From assembly GCA_025024175.1 (NCBI GenBank), contig QCXZ01000001.1, forward strand, positions 20,336,001 through 20,400,000: a stretch of 64,000 bases of DNA, read 5' to 3'. Positions 45,121-58,414 of this stretch are shown piece by piece (position 1 is the first letter of the stretch; the number at the start of each line of letters is the position of its first letter). The position numbers were made by a program, and so were the translations under genes. Origin of the DNA: Rhyzopertha dominica. Taxonomy: Eukaryota > Arthropoda > Insecta > Coleoptera > Bostrichidae. The notes beneath the pieces are model-generated. The model saw only the letters and a list, made by a program, of their open reading frames with translations. It searched no databases and was not told where the DNA came from.

Positions 45121-48100
45121 AGTATTTATGTAGAAGCGATAGAAAGATAGCGAATCTAACGAAGCCACTGTGCTACTCACTTGCGACCAAAAATTAGTGT
45201 AATCTGGATGTCTTTAGTTTGCCTGCAACTGGGGTAAGGGTCAGGTAAGGACGTAATGAGTAAGGAAAAACATTAAACCATATCTCCAATTCCTTTAAGT
45301 GATCAATTTTTAACTTATAAAGTACTTATTACTGATAATTCTATAAAATATGCAAAATTTGTTCTGCCTCTGTAAGAAGTACGTTGCATTTTAAATAAAA
45401 TGAATATGAATATTGGTTCATCGGTTTTCGAATAAAAAAAAGTCCGAATATGGGCTTACACGTTTTTGAATAAAACGAATATGAATTTCGTTTGTTAGTT
45501 TTGAAATAAAACCAATACGAGTATTCGTTTTCGTACAGCACGAATACAAATATTCGTTTATTCGCTTTCGAATAAATCGATTCATTTATTCGTATCATAG
45601 AACAAATATATATTCGATTTGCTACATTTGTTTATTCAAATAGCGATTACTAGGTTTTCAAATTTTGAGAACACTAGTTTAAACATTGTGATTTTTATTC
45701 AGAATTTTAACAGATAAGTGCTGGAGGCCACGCAAAAACCAATTTGGTGGTATCGGTCACTAGTTCCTAATATGTTTGTTGTTCCCTATACATCTCTTTC
45801 CTTATATATGGTGTAATAAGAGACAGCAGTACCGCGCATGCAGGAATTTCATTTTAGCAGCTCTACAAACGACTTTGATTTACCACTAGAATGCAAATAT
45901 CGGATTCACATAATAACGGTGGAATGTCTGCAATTTTTTTAATTTGCAACGAGTTCTCTTTGATACCTCAGCTGCGTTCGTGCGTTAGATCGTTTTACTC
46001 ACTCGATTTGGTATTACGAGGCAGAACACTAAAAGTATTCTCTTGTCTTCTAAAGTAACTTAGCTTGAAATGTTGCTTTATTGGTAAAGCAATGTAAGTT
46101 ACTACATGTTTAATATGTGTGATGCTTAATTTACTTCGAACATGCCTATATGTATTGCTAATAATAAAGCTCGTCCCTTTTATTTGATTAAAAATGCAAA
46201 CTAAGAAGAAATTGTGTATCAAATGAAAGGTCCAGATTAATTGTATTTTACCTTCAGTACCTTAACGATAATTAGGAATCCAATAAGCATTAGCAGTACA
46301 ACATGGAAAGCTAAGAACTGTAAAGCTTCTATTGCTAAAAAAACCTAATTGGAACTTCAATTAATTATTGAAGAACGGCACTAATCCGCTCAAGAGGTTT
46401 TAATATTTTATCTAAACAGAAGATGCTGTATCAATTACCTATATAGCTCGTTGAATTACATTTTCTTAGTCCAAAGTTTACCGTAGCGCAAACAAGTAAA
46501 CACTGAGAGATTTTATCAAATACTTTAACATAGAAAGAGATATCTCGCGAACCCTACAATCAAACCATTCATCAATGTTGACACTCGTTAAAAAGCGAAG
46601 GATACGATCCATTAGACATCCCCTTCGACGTTTGCTAAATTTCTCATGGCGTGAATTCCGGCATCTCCTCGGTATTAGCGGATGACTCCAAGGACACCTT
46701 TGCACGCTTCAAAAGAACCTGTAAATCGATTGCTTGTGGACTGAAGACGACTAACTGTTCTACTGTGTCGCATTTACAGTTTTCTTCAAAAGACAGAAGA
46801 TTTCGCGTATCCTTGGAAACCCGTAAGGATTCATTGTTTTAATTATCTTTATCAGACTATGAGTACGCGTTACACCTTATTAATTAATTTTATGAACAAT
46901 TACTCTTAATATGCTGTAACAGAACAATCCACTTAGTCTGAAATGTCTGGCTCATAAATTGTTATACTGGTAGTTTGCGATTTATAGCACAGCTATACAA
47001 TTTCGTCAACATATGATTACGCTTATTGAAGGTTATCTGGTTTTAAACAATTGCATCCTTTATTTAGTGTCTTCTAATATTCCCGCGTATGTTTCGTTTA
47101 TTGATACAACATAAAACATAAATTATATTCAAGTATCTGGAAGGGGTAGCCGTAGTTTCGCATTTAGCTATTCATTACGGATTTCTGGTACTTAGTATAT
47201 AGCGTTTCTAACATAGCATTTAGAAAAATACCTCCAATAAGATTTTTGTGTTCAGCGCTCACCTGAACAATTTATAAGGCTCCAAGTATCTTCAATTTAA
47301 ACGAAACAATGATTCTGATTTTACGTTAGACAAAAACTAACGCTTTGAATATTATCTTTACTGACTTTACATTTATTTACAAACATTCACACACTGACAA
47401 AGCATATTCAAAAGTTTATGATAGGTGCATTCCTGGGAAATAAAATCTTCTCCGTGCCCGTGGTTTAAAATAATTATTGCTGCCGACGTTTCAACGCTTT
47501 GTAAACAAGCCACATGGCTAATACAAATATTCTAGGAGAATTGAAGCCAATAAAAGAATGTCTTCGCAATCTTACATAATTTTAGTCTTTAGCTCCCATA
47601 TCTTAAACTTTCTAGGCGATACTTCTTAGTTTCATCTGAACTCCACTGAACTTTCTTTACATAAAACTATTTAGAAAACCTGCATAAAGCAACGTTCAAC
47701 AAGAAGTGGAGAACCTTATAACCACCCTTACGGCAAAATTTAAGAACTGTGTCTAAACTTATTAGTTTCCACGAAAAAAACCAATAAGCCACACTTCTAT
47801 CGAGCCATTTTAGGAAAATTAGGTATAACTATGTAGGTACAGGCATATTCTTCAAATTAACAGCAAGCTACATTAGCTTTATTACTTAGTGTTGCCGCGA
47901 AATGAGACGAAACAAAATTTTGACATTCTCGATATCGGTCTCGACAAAACATCAAAATTAGTTCTCGATCTCAATCTCGCTGCGGCATTCTCGATCTCGA
48001 ATCTCGAAACTCGAATCTCAAATTTGATGCGCGTAATGCGGATGGTCAAAATAAACACAATACGAATCAATATCGGTTGTTATGGATATCACACTAAAAA

Positions 48101-48479
48101 TAGTAATAAAAATACTACTAGTAAAAATAGTAATCTTCGCTGAAACTAATTTATTTAGGGAATACACAGAAACTAATGAAACAGTTTATCTATAAGTAAA
48201 AAAATGTTTTTCTGCACTCGGTATAAGTATAAGCTTTCCGCTTAAGTTACTTATTTTATTATGTCTGTTCTCTGACCTGCAGCATCAAATTGTAATAGCT
48301 GATTCATCTGCCATTTTTGAGCTTACTGACCATAAAATAACACTTTAATAGAAAGAAAAGGCCAATGCATCTGTCCTGTCCCAACATCATTTTCGCGATC
48401 GCGCCATCTGTGCGTCGAAACTTGCGTAAATTAGCGCCAAATTTGAATATCTAGGATCATTATTTTCGGTATTAAAGGT
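45121..48479 (+). other. Intron 3 stretch
   Basis: About 45385-45640 has degenerate TTCGAATAAAACGAATATG repeats, probably part of the copia LTR region or an AT satellite. About 47925-48025 is a CTCGAT/CTCGAAT simple repeat. A 62-codon minus-strand open frame (46644-46832) has protein-like composition but is unrecognised. Confidence 0.4.
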
Positions 48480-48590
48480 GGTTTTTGCTAGATCATTCGA
48501 ACTTTTCCAATTAAAATTTCATTGAATACAATGTATACATTGAATACAATGAAATTTCACTTGGAAAGGTGCGAACAACCTAACAAATAT
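48480..48590. repeat. Loopless palindrome, about 110 bp
   Basis: Arms 48501-48535 and 48536-48570 are reverse complements with few mismatches, meeting at TGTA|TACA. Similarity extends outward (TTAGATCATTCGAAC-like on the left, mirrored on the right) to about 55 bp per arm. Confidence 0.85.
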
Positions 48591-51500
48591 AATTATAAAT
48601 GAAAGAACAATTAAAAGTCAAAGTATATTAATACAGTTTTCACATTAACTATAAACTAGTGAATAAATATTGATTGGAAATTTGTGTTGTGAACATAGTT
48701 CATTTGTAACAAGNAATGCAGACAANATCAAAAATATATGAACAAATTAAAGAGCTAAATTAAAAACTGTCCTATTAATTTTTGATATTGCCTTAAACAA
48801 AAGTATGCCTTATCATTTAAAAGTAGATTTACAATAAAAAGTACACTCTAAACAATAGTACCGATAACTTGAAACAATACAAATGACAAACAGCGTCAGT
48901 TATAGTGGTTCACCTTTATAACCAGTGTTGTTCAAAGTTTTTAAAATGTATTTAAATATTGTAGGTAAATATTAAGAAAAATGTAACTACTGAAATTGAA
49001 TCACTAATACTACAGAAAAATTTAAATGAGTATTTAAATACATGAAAAGTAAATTAACTATGTATCGAACCACTTGTAGTTAAATACTTAACAGAAACGG
49101 TAACAATACAGTAAGCTGAAGTAACTAATGTCAATATTGACAAAACATTCTAAAAAATATGAGTGTAAGAGCATTTGAATAATATTCGTATAACTGAAAG
49201 TGACTTTGTAAAAACAAAAATGAAGAGTTTAGATATGTAATAATAATAATTTGTTTTTAGGGTTTTACAACTCCAATATTTAAACTATCTTCTTATCCAC
49301 CAACCAGAAATGTAATTAGAAATCAAAGAACATACTAATAACCTACACCAATTGCATCGTCTTTAAATACACTTCTTAAATTAATTAATGAAGAAGTAAT
49401 TTACATTATAAGACCAGTAAATCAAGTATAACAGCCTGCGGTGTAAGTTAGTAAGTTACAAGTTATGGGTTACAGTAATTATTTACCATTTTGATAATTT
49501 GCTACTACACATCAGCACATTAGGATTTATTCGTTATAATTGTTAAATACCCAATTCTGTAAAGATGTTCATGAGATAAATTCTTAAAGCTAGGATTGTT
49601 GATTGCTTGTTTCCACTTGCTGCACATGTCGCCTCTTCTTGGGTTTGTAAACCTGAATATCGGCTTTTGTTTCACCTTACAACCTGGCACTGAGAAACGA
49701 CCTTTGTCCGACTCCATTATAATCTGGCATTAATCAAATAATTAGTTTGCTATTTATTAACTGGTACTTACATTTACCGCTTGAACTGAAGATGTCCACG
49801 CCTAACTAGGTATTATACAAAAAAAGTGCACGCAGAAACAGCCTGAAATAATTTTTTATAAGTACCTATAATAATGTTTTTCTCAATTCTAATTACCTGT
49901 TACTGCAGGTGACTATTAAACTAAAATTGATTCCACCATCACAAACGTCTATAAAAACATAAAAGTTCAAAACATAACAATAACCATCACAAACAAAAAC
50001 ACGAAAATGGAGAGGACGCAAGCGCAACACGCAATGGAGTAACTGTCACCGGTGTCAGTTGTGGGATTTCAGTTGATATTGTCGTTCCCTACCATCAAAT
50101 TACCCCTTGAGTGCAATAAAATTATATGCTGATTAGCGCCATCTGACCGTGGAAACATGCGTAACCCCCCCTTACCCTCCATGCCCACACTTTCAAAAGG
50201 GAACACGTAGCGCCATTCAGGATGAACCAGCCTGCTTACTGACGGCATTAAGACGTAAGGTTGTATGCATTTTTACGACTGATCAGTATTTAACCATTAA
50301 ATACGAGGTAAGGATCTTTTAAAAATTTGTTAAGTTCTGTCACATATGTGAACGATTACACAACAAATGAAAATTATTAATATCGTACAGTACAGAAAAA
50401 TACCAAGGAAGAGAAGGGCTTTACAGGCTCTCTGCATTTTCAAATATGTAGGTATGAGGTTAACACAAAATATGGCATAAAATAGGTACCCGTTGCATCC
50501 ATCAATTTAATTCATGGATATCGTGTTTGCATAATAATGCACCTAGACCACTCTCATAATGCACATTGCTTGTACAAAGTAATTGCACAAATTCCTTTGA
50601 CTGAATTGTTTTGAAATTGAAATATGTACTTCAAAACTTTAATATTCTCTATTTACTAATAGATCAATAAAAAAAAATGTTTGGGGAGACTATTTGTTTA
50701 CTAATTATTCCTTGATTTCTCTAGTCATACCCTTCATATCACTATATAAATAGAGTACTTTATTATTACTGTACCATTAAACTTTAGGTGTCAATCGATA
50801 TACTTTCGGAAAACATTAATAAAAAAGACTTATTTTTTAACTTTACGCAAGTATGTATTGTTATAAAGAATGTCGATGATGAACAAAAACTTTAAATAAG
50901 AAAGATGTTCCATTAAGCTCAAACTGTAGTTATTTGGTTAATAAGTTAAAAGAAGTGAATCAATGTCCTACTACGCATCCTTTAATTATGTTGATTAGTA
51001 CATGTTTTGGGGGAATCCACCTTTATCCTCAGCTAATAAAATATAAACACTTTCAGTCAAAATCATCTAGTGGATTACACCAAATAAACAAAAAGATTAC
51101 AAATAAAATAAAATTAGAACAATAAAATAAACGCGACGGAAAAGCATGGTCATTAAGAAGAAGTCTACTGAGACCAATTACAAAATTTAAATTGATTTTT
51201 GCGAATCATCTACCAAACTAAATTTTAAAATCACATTCTTTCAGTATACTTAAAAGAAGCTTACAGATTTATTGATATATCTGTACATAGATAGTCTGAC
51301 TTATTGGGGTCAATACTTCGATATCGAATATCTCTGTCTATAAATCTTGTAACATGAAATTTTCTAACTTAATTAAAATCCTTAATTAAAAATGCATGTA
51401 TGGTTGGCGAACTTTAAGGCCCATTTAGTCCAAAATAAACGAGTAGCTTTTTGCCGCGATTCTTATTACTTGGAGTCGAGAAAAACAGATCTGCACTGAA

Positions 51501-52656
51501 TGCCGTCTCGTAAAAAGCATTTACATGTACTACCGTTAAACAATTTGCGAAAGTTATGGTAATTTTCTTCTGCTTCATTTAATGTGAAAAAACCCTCAAT
51601 AAGAGGTAAGCCAATTAAGTATTAATAATCCAATTTTANAAATTATGCACGTGCGTGCAGGTTCTTTTATACCGGACAACTTTAAAAATTAAAACGTCGA
51701 AGCTAGGCTCCCTGGAGTACCAAGACGATCAGTCCAGGGAGAAAAGTCCACCCTACCCTTAATGGTCAACTCACTGGCCCGGTCAACACTCTATGGGACA
51801 ATCAAAATGAGGACGGCAAAGACAACCTACAATCAGAACCAATAACAGGTCAAGCCCAGTATAAGATTTCATTGCGACAATACCGACGGATTGACACTCA
51901 TTTTCGCATTTATACTCATATTCATTTCTTTTTTTAACTCAATATTATAAATTTAATTGACAAATATTGCTAACAATATACGTCCGCTTGTAAACGCAAT
52001 GTGAGCATTGTAGCTACAATGAGTCATTCAGTAAACAAATTGTTAATTAATAACTTTATCTAAATACCTTTTTATACACGTTATACAATTACATGTTTAA
52101 TTGAACATTAAAAGCTCGCATTGCTCCGTAATTCTGTTTTTTTATTTATCGCTTGGTGGTTTTGCATTATCTTTAGGATCACATCTCCTAAAGATTTAAC
52201 CAGAAGGGCTTTAGGTGTGTAGAGCCCAAAATATCAGTAAGTAACGCAAAATATCGTTTAGTCAACAAACGAACCCCGGCCCGCTCTCATTTAAGTAAGA
52301 CCCGCCACCGAGCAGTCGACCTGTAGATCACTGAAGACCATCTTCACAATGTAACAATTTGTTTACGTATGTTAACAAATTGCGTACGCGCATTTCAATG
52401 TTCTCTAACGCTAACGTTGCAAATGGCGAATCGTTGAAAATAAAAGTAACAAAAGTTAGTAAAATCTGATTTTATATAGATTACATATCAAAAACGTTTA
52501 GCGTATGCCTGAAGATGGTCTTCAGCTAAAAGACCGAAGTATGTAACCTGGACTGAATAAACTGCATTGAGAGAAAAGGATCGTTCTTTTCGTTACTTCA
52601 TTAACCACGATCTGTCACAATAATGAAACTTGAACCATCATTCAAATAACATGTAG
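48591..52656 (+). other. Intron 3 stretch
   Basis: GCGCCATCTG followed by a GAAAC-TGCGTAA tail occurs at 48401 and again at 50136. At about 51690-51740 CTCCCTGGA/TCCAGGGAG forms an imperfect hairpin within a GC-richer block. A PLE-tail-like motif lies at 52508-52541. No coding recognised. Confidence 0.4.
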
Positions 52657-53050
52657 TGTGATAACAGGATATTCGACCTTTTTTTCCCTTAAATAATACA
52701 TTTTACGAACCAAGCTTTCTGTGGATTTTATTCTCACCTTCTTCAGGCTTGCTACAAATGGTTACAATGTAATTTACAGGTTTTATTATATAAAATTAAT
52801 TTACAATATACGAGACTATATTTGATAGCTTCAACTTCAAAATGACAACTTTGTTTGTTTATTTATCCTCAGATTTGAATGCAAATTAGAACGAAAACGT
52901 AAACGAAAATACATGATTCAGCAAATATCCGCTTTTTAAAAAGTTATGTTATAATTGAATTTGTTTGAGAATAAAATCCACCGATAGCTTTGTTCGTAAT
53001 ATCAAGAGTATATTTAAGAGAAGAAAAAAGTCAAATATCCAGTTATCACA
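52657..53050. mobile_element. Foldback MITE, about 394 bp
   Basis: TGTGATAACAGGATATTCGA at the left end is mirrored by AATATCCAGTTATCACA at the right. Arms of about 85 bp share GTGGATTTTATTCTCA. The loop contains CTTCTTCAGGC. No coding. Confidence 0.82.
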
Positions 53051-56000
53051 TTACATATTATAATCGAATACAACCGCTATGTNTACTAAACATCGTTCAA
53101 ATANCTATATACATATATAGATGACCACCATCATCTTTANGAGTTTACAATATTTCGGAAATCCACATATTGGAAAACATCTGCAATTCGATATTTATCG
53201 AACATAGCGAATACCAATATATCAACAAATATCAATATACGATAGAAAATTTTCACTATCGCATAACTTTACTTAACATCAAAAATATAAATGGTAAAGA
53301 AGACACTCTGAAAAGTGTAACATTTTTATATAAGCATTACGCTAAAATATAATAAAATTCCTATACTTATTATGGGCATATGCTTGTTTACGTAGGAATT
53401 TATTTGAAGCTGCACCGTCAGTATCTGTCACATTTGCTTAAAGTTTTGTTCCACAAAATACCAGCATACGTGGTCTGGAAAAAAGTTTTAATTTTTGTTA
53501 TCGCATAAATTCCTGCAGTGACCGTCTTCATTTTAGCACGCATTCACATATTACCATAATCCCCTAATTCCGCCGTAAAAACACGGATTACATACTTCGT
53601 TTAGGATTCCTAAGCCCCATTTGTTAACCTTGTTTTAAACAAAGTCGTTGACGCCACGCAATAAAAGCATTAATCGCCTGTAAAACGCTCTTGAATTGCA
53701 GACGGTGCTTGTAATAATCCTTTATGGAAATCCTGACGGGCTAATGATAACAGGTAGTTTTGACATAATTATCCACTGTAACCTAGTGAAAGGTAAATTT
53801 ACTTTAACTTTTACAATTCGTGAATCATTTTTCTAAGATCAGCGTTCTTCCTAGTGTCATCAAGTCGAATTTTTAGGACATGACAGGGCCGAAACCGCAA
53901 ACACAAATATAGTATTACATTTAATATAATATGCAACGTATGGCTAGTTTTAAGCTGTCTTATCCCCTTGGAAAGCTATTGAGGTCGAAGTACAAAAGAT
54001 AGCTAACCTCTAATCACTCCAATATGTTAAGAAAACCCACGTTACATCATCTTAGAAAGTACGAAATATAATTGCTATTTTTTTGTTGAGTGTGCTCTAA
54101 GAGCAAATATTGTGTTATTAAGAAATTCCACTTAAGACGCAAATACTTTGGCTTTCTTTTGTTACTTTTGTGTTACACGCAACCACGATATGTTGCCCTC
54201 GTTTAAGCAGATTTATCTCGAAAACGACATTTATCTATTTTATTCTGGAAAGGCATGCACCAACAGATATAGTGCTGAAATATTTTGGTGCAAGAAAAAC
54301 AATAACAGTATAAAATGGACAGAATTTTAAATCAATGATTCTGATTCATATATTCATATAATTTCATAAATACTTGTAAATTTTGTTAAATATTCATAAA
54401 AGTAGGTAGATGATGTTTTAAAATGTCGAAAAAGGCCGATAGCTAAAAATTTTGAGTGCTCAGCGATTTTACTTTTTTAATATGTTAGTGAATCGTGTTT
54501 ATGGACTACATCCGCATCCGTTCGACCACCACCTTAGAATAACGGCGCGAACAATCTGTAACGGTAACTCAGTAACCGTTAGTCCGTCCGTAACTTAGTT
54601 CCTGACGGTACAGGGACATAACCTAACCGACCGGAACACTTCCTAGTCACCGCTAGATGACGCGCACCAACTTTCATTTGTAGTTAAGTACTATAAGAAG
54701 TACAGAAACTATTACCAGATTGTCCGGTTATTGTATCAATAGTAAAAGTGTAAAAAATTTATATCGGAGAGAAAATATAATAGTAATATAATAAATATAA
54801 TAGTAATTGAATTTAAAAAATATTTTTTTACAATTAAAAGCATTCTCGGGTGTTGAAATTACAACCGAAAATATTTTTAATTATAAAAAATTGTTTTTAT
54901 TATATTTTTTCTGGATATTATTTTTTTATTATTTACTACTTTTTAAGACGCCATTAAAATATATTTTTATATATTTTTTAATTGTAATACAGTTCTTCTT
55001 GGAAAAGAATTTTACTGTATTAGTTCTATCATTACTATTATTTTTAAGGGATTTATAGGACAACAAACGAAGAGTAGTAAAGATAATTCAGGCATAGTCA
55101 CATGACAAGAAGGCTAGTATTTTTACTTTGTCTTAATTATATGTTAAAAGGAAGCGTGGGCAAATGGAGATAATCGAGTACAATTTAAATTTTTTACGTT
55201 ATGTGCAGTATCCTAGAAACAGCTAAGTAGATTTCATTGAAAATTGCATACAGGAAACCTTATATTTTTATCAATTTTGCATCACAACACAGATAATTGT
55301 GCGNGCATCTACACATTAAAGGTACTCTAACTTTCGAGTCATTGCAATATGACATTTTCATGTCGGTAATTTTAAACTACCATCATTTATTAATACAAAA
55401 AGTATAGTGGTTAAAAGTCGCAAAACTTACGGCAGCGTGGGACATTTAACAAATTTCTTCATGTTATTTTGCTTTTTAATGTTAATGCAACTAATTAGCA
55501 TATTACGCTTAAACAACTGAAAAAGTTGGTGCAGTGCATGTATACATATATTAAATATTGTCTATGAAACATGTTAGATTTTTTTATTTTTACAAGTATT
55601 ATATTTTTTAATTACAACTGGTGTGTAGTCCATTACACATTATTAATTAATTATTAATTTTTATATTAAATCTATTTAGCAATTTTTAAGGTATTGACAA
55701 ATATTGCAAAAATTCAATTCAATTTAATTTATGCGATATCGTCTTTTTCTGAACTCACCAACTAAGCATGTTGGGGTGATTGTTAAATGTTTAAAAGTGA
55801 CCTTCTTCCGAATTTTATTCGTTTGTGATCCTGTGGAACTCTTAAAATATTTGATAATAGAAAAAAATTCCGATTAAATTAGTTGTTAAAGGACGCTTTA
55901 CAAGAAAGCACTGATATATTGTTATTGTAGATTTAAAATAAAACAGTTATTGCGTTCAACGGATATTTCGAGAAAATTTTTTGCGTTTTACAGCTTTCTA

Positions 56001-56397
56001 ACTTGTTTATTATTAATTTTACATAAAAATAGAAAACATATATTTTTATCACATTCTCTTTTCAACGTGGCGGTCAAATAAAAAGGGTTGCAATCCTGGC
56101 AACTAAATTTTATATTCACAAAATAGATTGAAATAGTAAAATATTCAGCCAAAATACCATTTGACTTGACAATATAGGTATGTACCTATATAATTTTTCA
56201 CATGTGTGGAGTATATTATTCCCACTAAAATTTCATTTCACATTATTTCTGCCAGCAGCAAACTCTGATTAACCACGAACGAGAGTTTGTATAAAAACTT
56301 AATGCCGAAATGATGTGCCTCTAATCTTACTTTCCGAACTGCACATCTCCTTGTTTTTGCCCGCAGCGCTTTAAAACTTCCGTTTGTAAATTTGCAG
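53051..56397 (+). other. Intron 3, 3' part
   Basis: About 53560-53770 is unique, GC-richer and contains TAATCGCCTG and several ATTA sites; it may be a regulatory element. About 54500-54670 is a second GC-richer patch. The rest is AT-rich. No exon. Confidence 0.4.
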
Positions 56398-56621
56398 AGC
56401 TGGTGCCAAGCACTACACATAGTTACACAATACTTCATGCTTGCCAACTACATGTGGATGTTTTGCGAAGGCCTGCATCTGCATCTGGCTCTGGTAGTCG
56501 TTTTTGTCCGAGACGAAGTCACTATAAAGTGGTTTATGGCAGTAGGATGGGGGCTACCGTTCATTATAGTCACCATTTATGCAGTTGTCAGGAAAACGTT
56601 CGAACCGAACAGTACGGAGCT
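56398..56621 (+). CDS. GPCR exon: TM3, intracellular loop 2, TM4
   Basis: The acceptor is tttgcag and the donor CT|gtaagt; the exon is 224 nt, 74 codons plus two bases. It starts SWCQALHIVTQYFMLANYMW, giving the conserved Cys at the extracellular end of TM3, then CEGLHLH (the class B CEGLYLH motif with Tyr replaced by His) and TM4 with GWGLPFIIV, where WGLP is nearly invariant. The loop FVRDEVTIKW resembles DH31-R-type receptors. NST near the end is a possible glycosylation site in extracellular loop 2. Confidence 0.95.
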
Positions 56622-58340
56622 GTAAGTATTACATTTATTGTTTTTATCAAAGTAGATACATACCTACAATGTATTTTCAACAGATAGATTACTTTAGAAT
56701 ACACAAATATAAACGAATGCTGACAAACTACGTTTGATATTTGAGTATTTACATATAAATTATTTAATTACATCTAATTGTCTCATTATTCGTCGACGAG
56801 GGCAGTTAATGAAATCCATGTCATCATACAGATATAATAATCAGATAAATCGAAAATTCGTGTTATTGTTTTAACTTTCATAGTATCATATTCCCTAATT
56901 TTGGGCTTGAGAGGCGTATTCATCACCTTTTTCTGTTTTTCCATTCCACGACCCCTCATAACTTTTTACACCAGCCTACTGCAAATTTCTGTCTCATCAC
57001 CAACTATAGATTCTATAAAAGCAAGTTTAGTCTGTATCTCAAAAAGTGTTCACAATAGCACAAAAAAAACTAATCTCGTCACTCGATTCTACGTTAAAAA
57101 GGCTAAAAGAAGCAGTTTTAACAATCGGAATCTAAAAGCTCTGGTCGCCATAGGGTCTTTCAGAAATTCGAAGTTCTTTTTATTTTTGGACTATAACTCA
57201 AAAACTTTGAAGGTTAATCAAAATCTGTGTTGCTCCACGAATTGATCTCAAAATAAAAGTAGAACAAGGTCGCATCGAGCTTTAATAGTAACTGGGATAC
57301 CCCAAGATAACATCAGAAATTGGACAATCTGTGCATTCGAAAAATTAAGGAAACATTTGTCTAACGAATTTATATTGACAAATCCAAGATATTCGATACC
57401 TTGTACCTTAGTGGTTTTTGTTGCTTTTATGTCACCAAATGTTACGTATTCAAATATTTAACAATGACTCCGCCCATGATGCAAGATAAGAATAAATACC
57501 TCACTCGTTAACTGATACATAACGGCACTGTATTGGGTAAACATTAAAAATATGTTACAGGCGTAAAGAATTCATCTCGTTTTACAATCTTTCTGGGACT
57601 CATTCGATTTCTCTCCATAACTGTATTCATACTGCCTTAATGTTGTAGAAGGTGTCTAGTGTAAGTATAGCTGCTGTCAATGATTATACTATACTAAGGG
57701 AAGCTGTACTCGCTACTGAAACTGGGCATGGCTTTACTTTGAGACTATTTATCATTTTTGTCTGAATTGGCTAAGTCATAATACTGAAAAACAAATTGTT
57801 GTATTAAAAGCTGTAAAGCTTATAATGCTAATGTTGTTTCAGGCGGTCTTTATTTAGCTATAAGTTCTGAAATATTACACTGACACCTGAATAAAAAAAA
57901 TAATAATATGTGAATAAGCCGGTCATGTTAATTTCATGGTTTGGTGCAGTTTTCCGTGCTAAAGCAAATAGGGATATGTTTTTGAATGTTTCGGTATTCA
58001 GATTGGGTCTCTCAATAATTGCGACTATAAANGGAACGAAAAACGTGACTTCAGAAAACCGCAAATCAGATATAAAAATTATTAAAATGCAAACTTCATT
58101 CTCACTGTCATTATGTTCATGTGATTTTACAACTGCATTTCATTAACAAGACAAACAGAATTCTGCGTCCAATTCAAGAACTTTAATTATATATTCGCTT
58201 GGCAATTAATTCTATAAGATTTGTTTTACTTGAACAAGATAGAACAAAACTTTGTTAACATTAATTTCTCTTATATGCCGTGTGTTTTCTAGACAGCACA
58301 TTAAGTTCTTCATTTACCTGCAAATATATTTTCCTTCCAG
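56622..58340 (+). other. Intron 4, nothing recognised
   Basis: AT-rich, no repeat or coding signal assigned. It ends in a good TTTTCCTTCCAG acceptor. Confidence 0.5.
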
Positions 58341-58414
58341 CTGCTGGATCAGAGAAAGTTTCACGATGTGGATCCTGACTGCCCCAGTTTGTATCTCCCT
58401 CGTGGCCTCTCTAA
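58341..58414 (+). CDS. GPCR exon: extracellular loop 2 and TM5
   Basis: The exon follows ttccttccag and ends CTAA|gtaagt, 74 nt. Its first base completes a Leu codon and it then encodes CWIRESFTMWILTAPVCISL and VASL. CWI-E is the class B loop 2 Cys-Trp that disulphide-bonds with the TM3 Cys, and PVCISL-ASL is TM5. One base (A) is left over, which would allow an Ile codon at the next exon, as in the usual ASLIFLIN sequence. The next exon was not found before the window end. Confidence 0.92.

Larger units (their letters stand above)
4447..58414 (+). other. Class B1 GPCR gene, calcitonin/DH31-receptor-like, partial (5 exons)
   Basis: Five + strand exons join in phase to cover the extracellular hormone-binding domain through TM5 of a secretin-family receptor. 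Junction phases agree: exon 4447-4673 ends on a whole codon; 32242-32333 leaves two bases that 36179 completes; 36305 ends on a whole codon; 56621 leaves two bases that 58341 completes. Every junction has AG/GT borders with good pyrimidine tracts. Introns are 27.6, 3.8, 20.1 and 1.7 kb. In insects the related receptors are DH31-R and hector, which couple calcitonin-like peptide signals to cAMP at the plasma membrane; that role is inferred from family. The N-terminal exon(s) with the first conserved Cys, and TM6-TM7 with the C-tail, were not found and probably lie outside. Which of the two paralogues this is cannot be settled without a tree. Confidence 0.9.
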
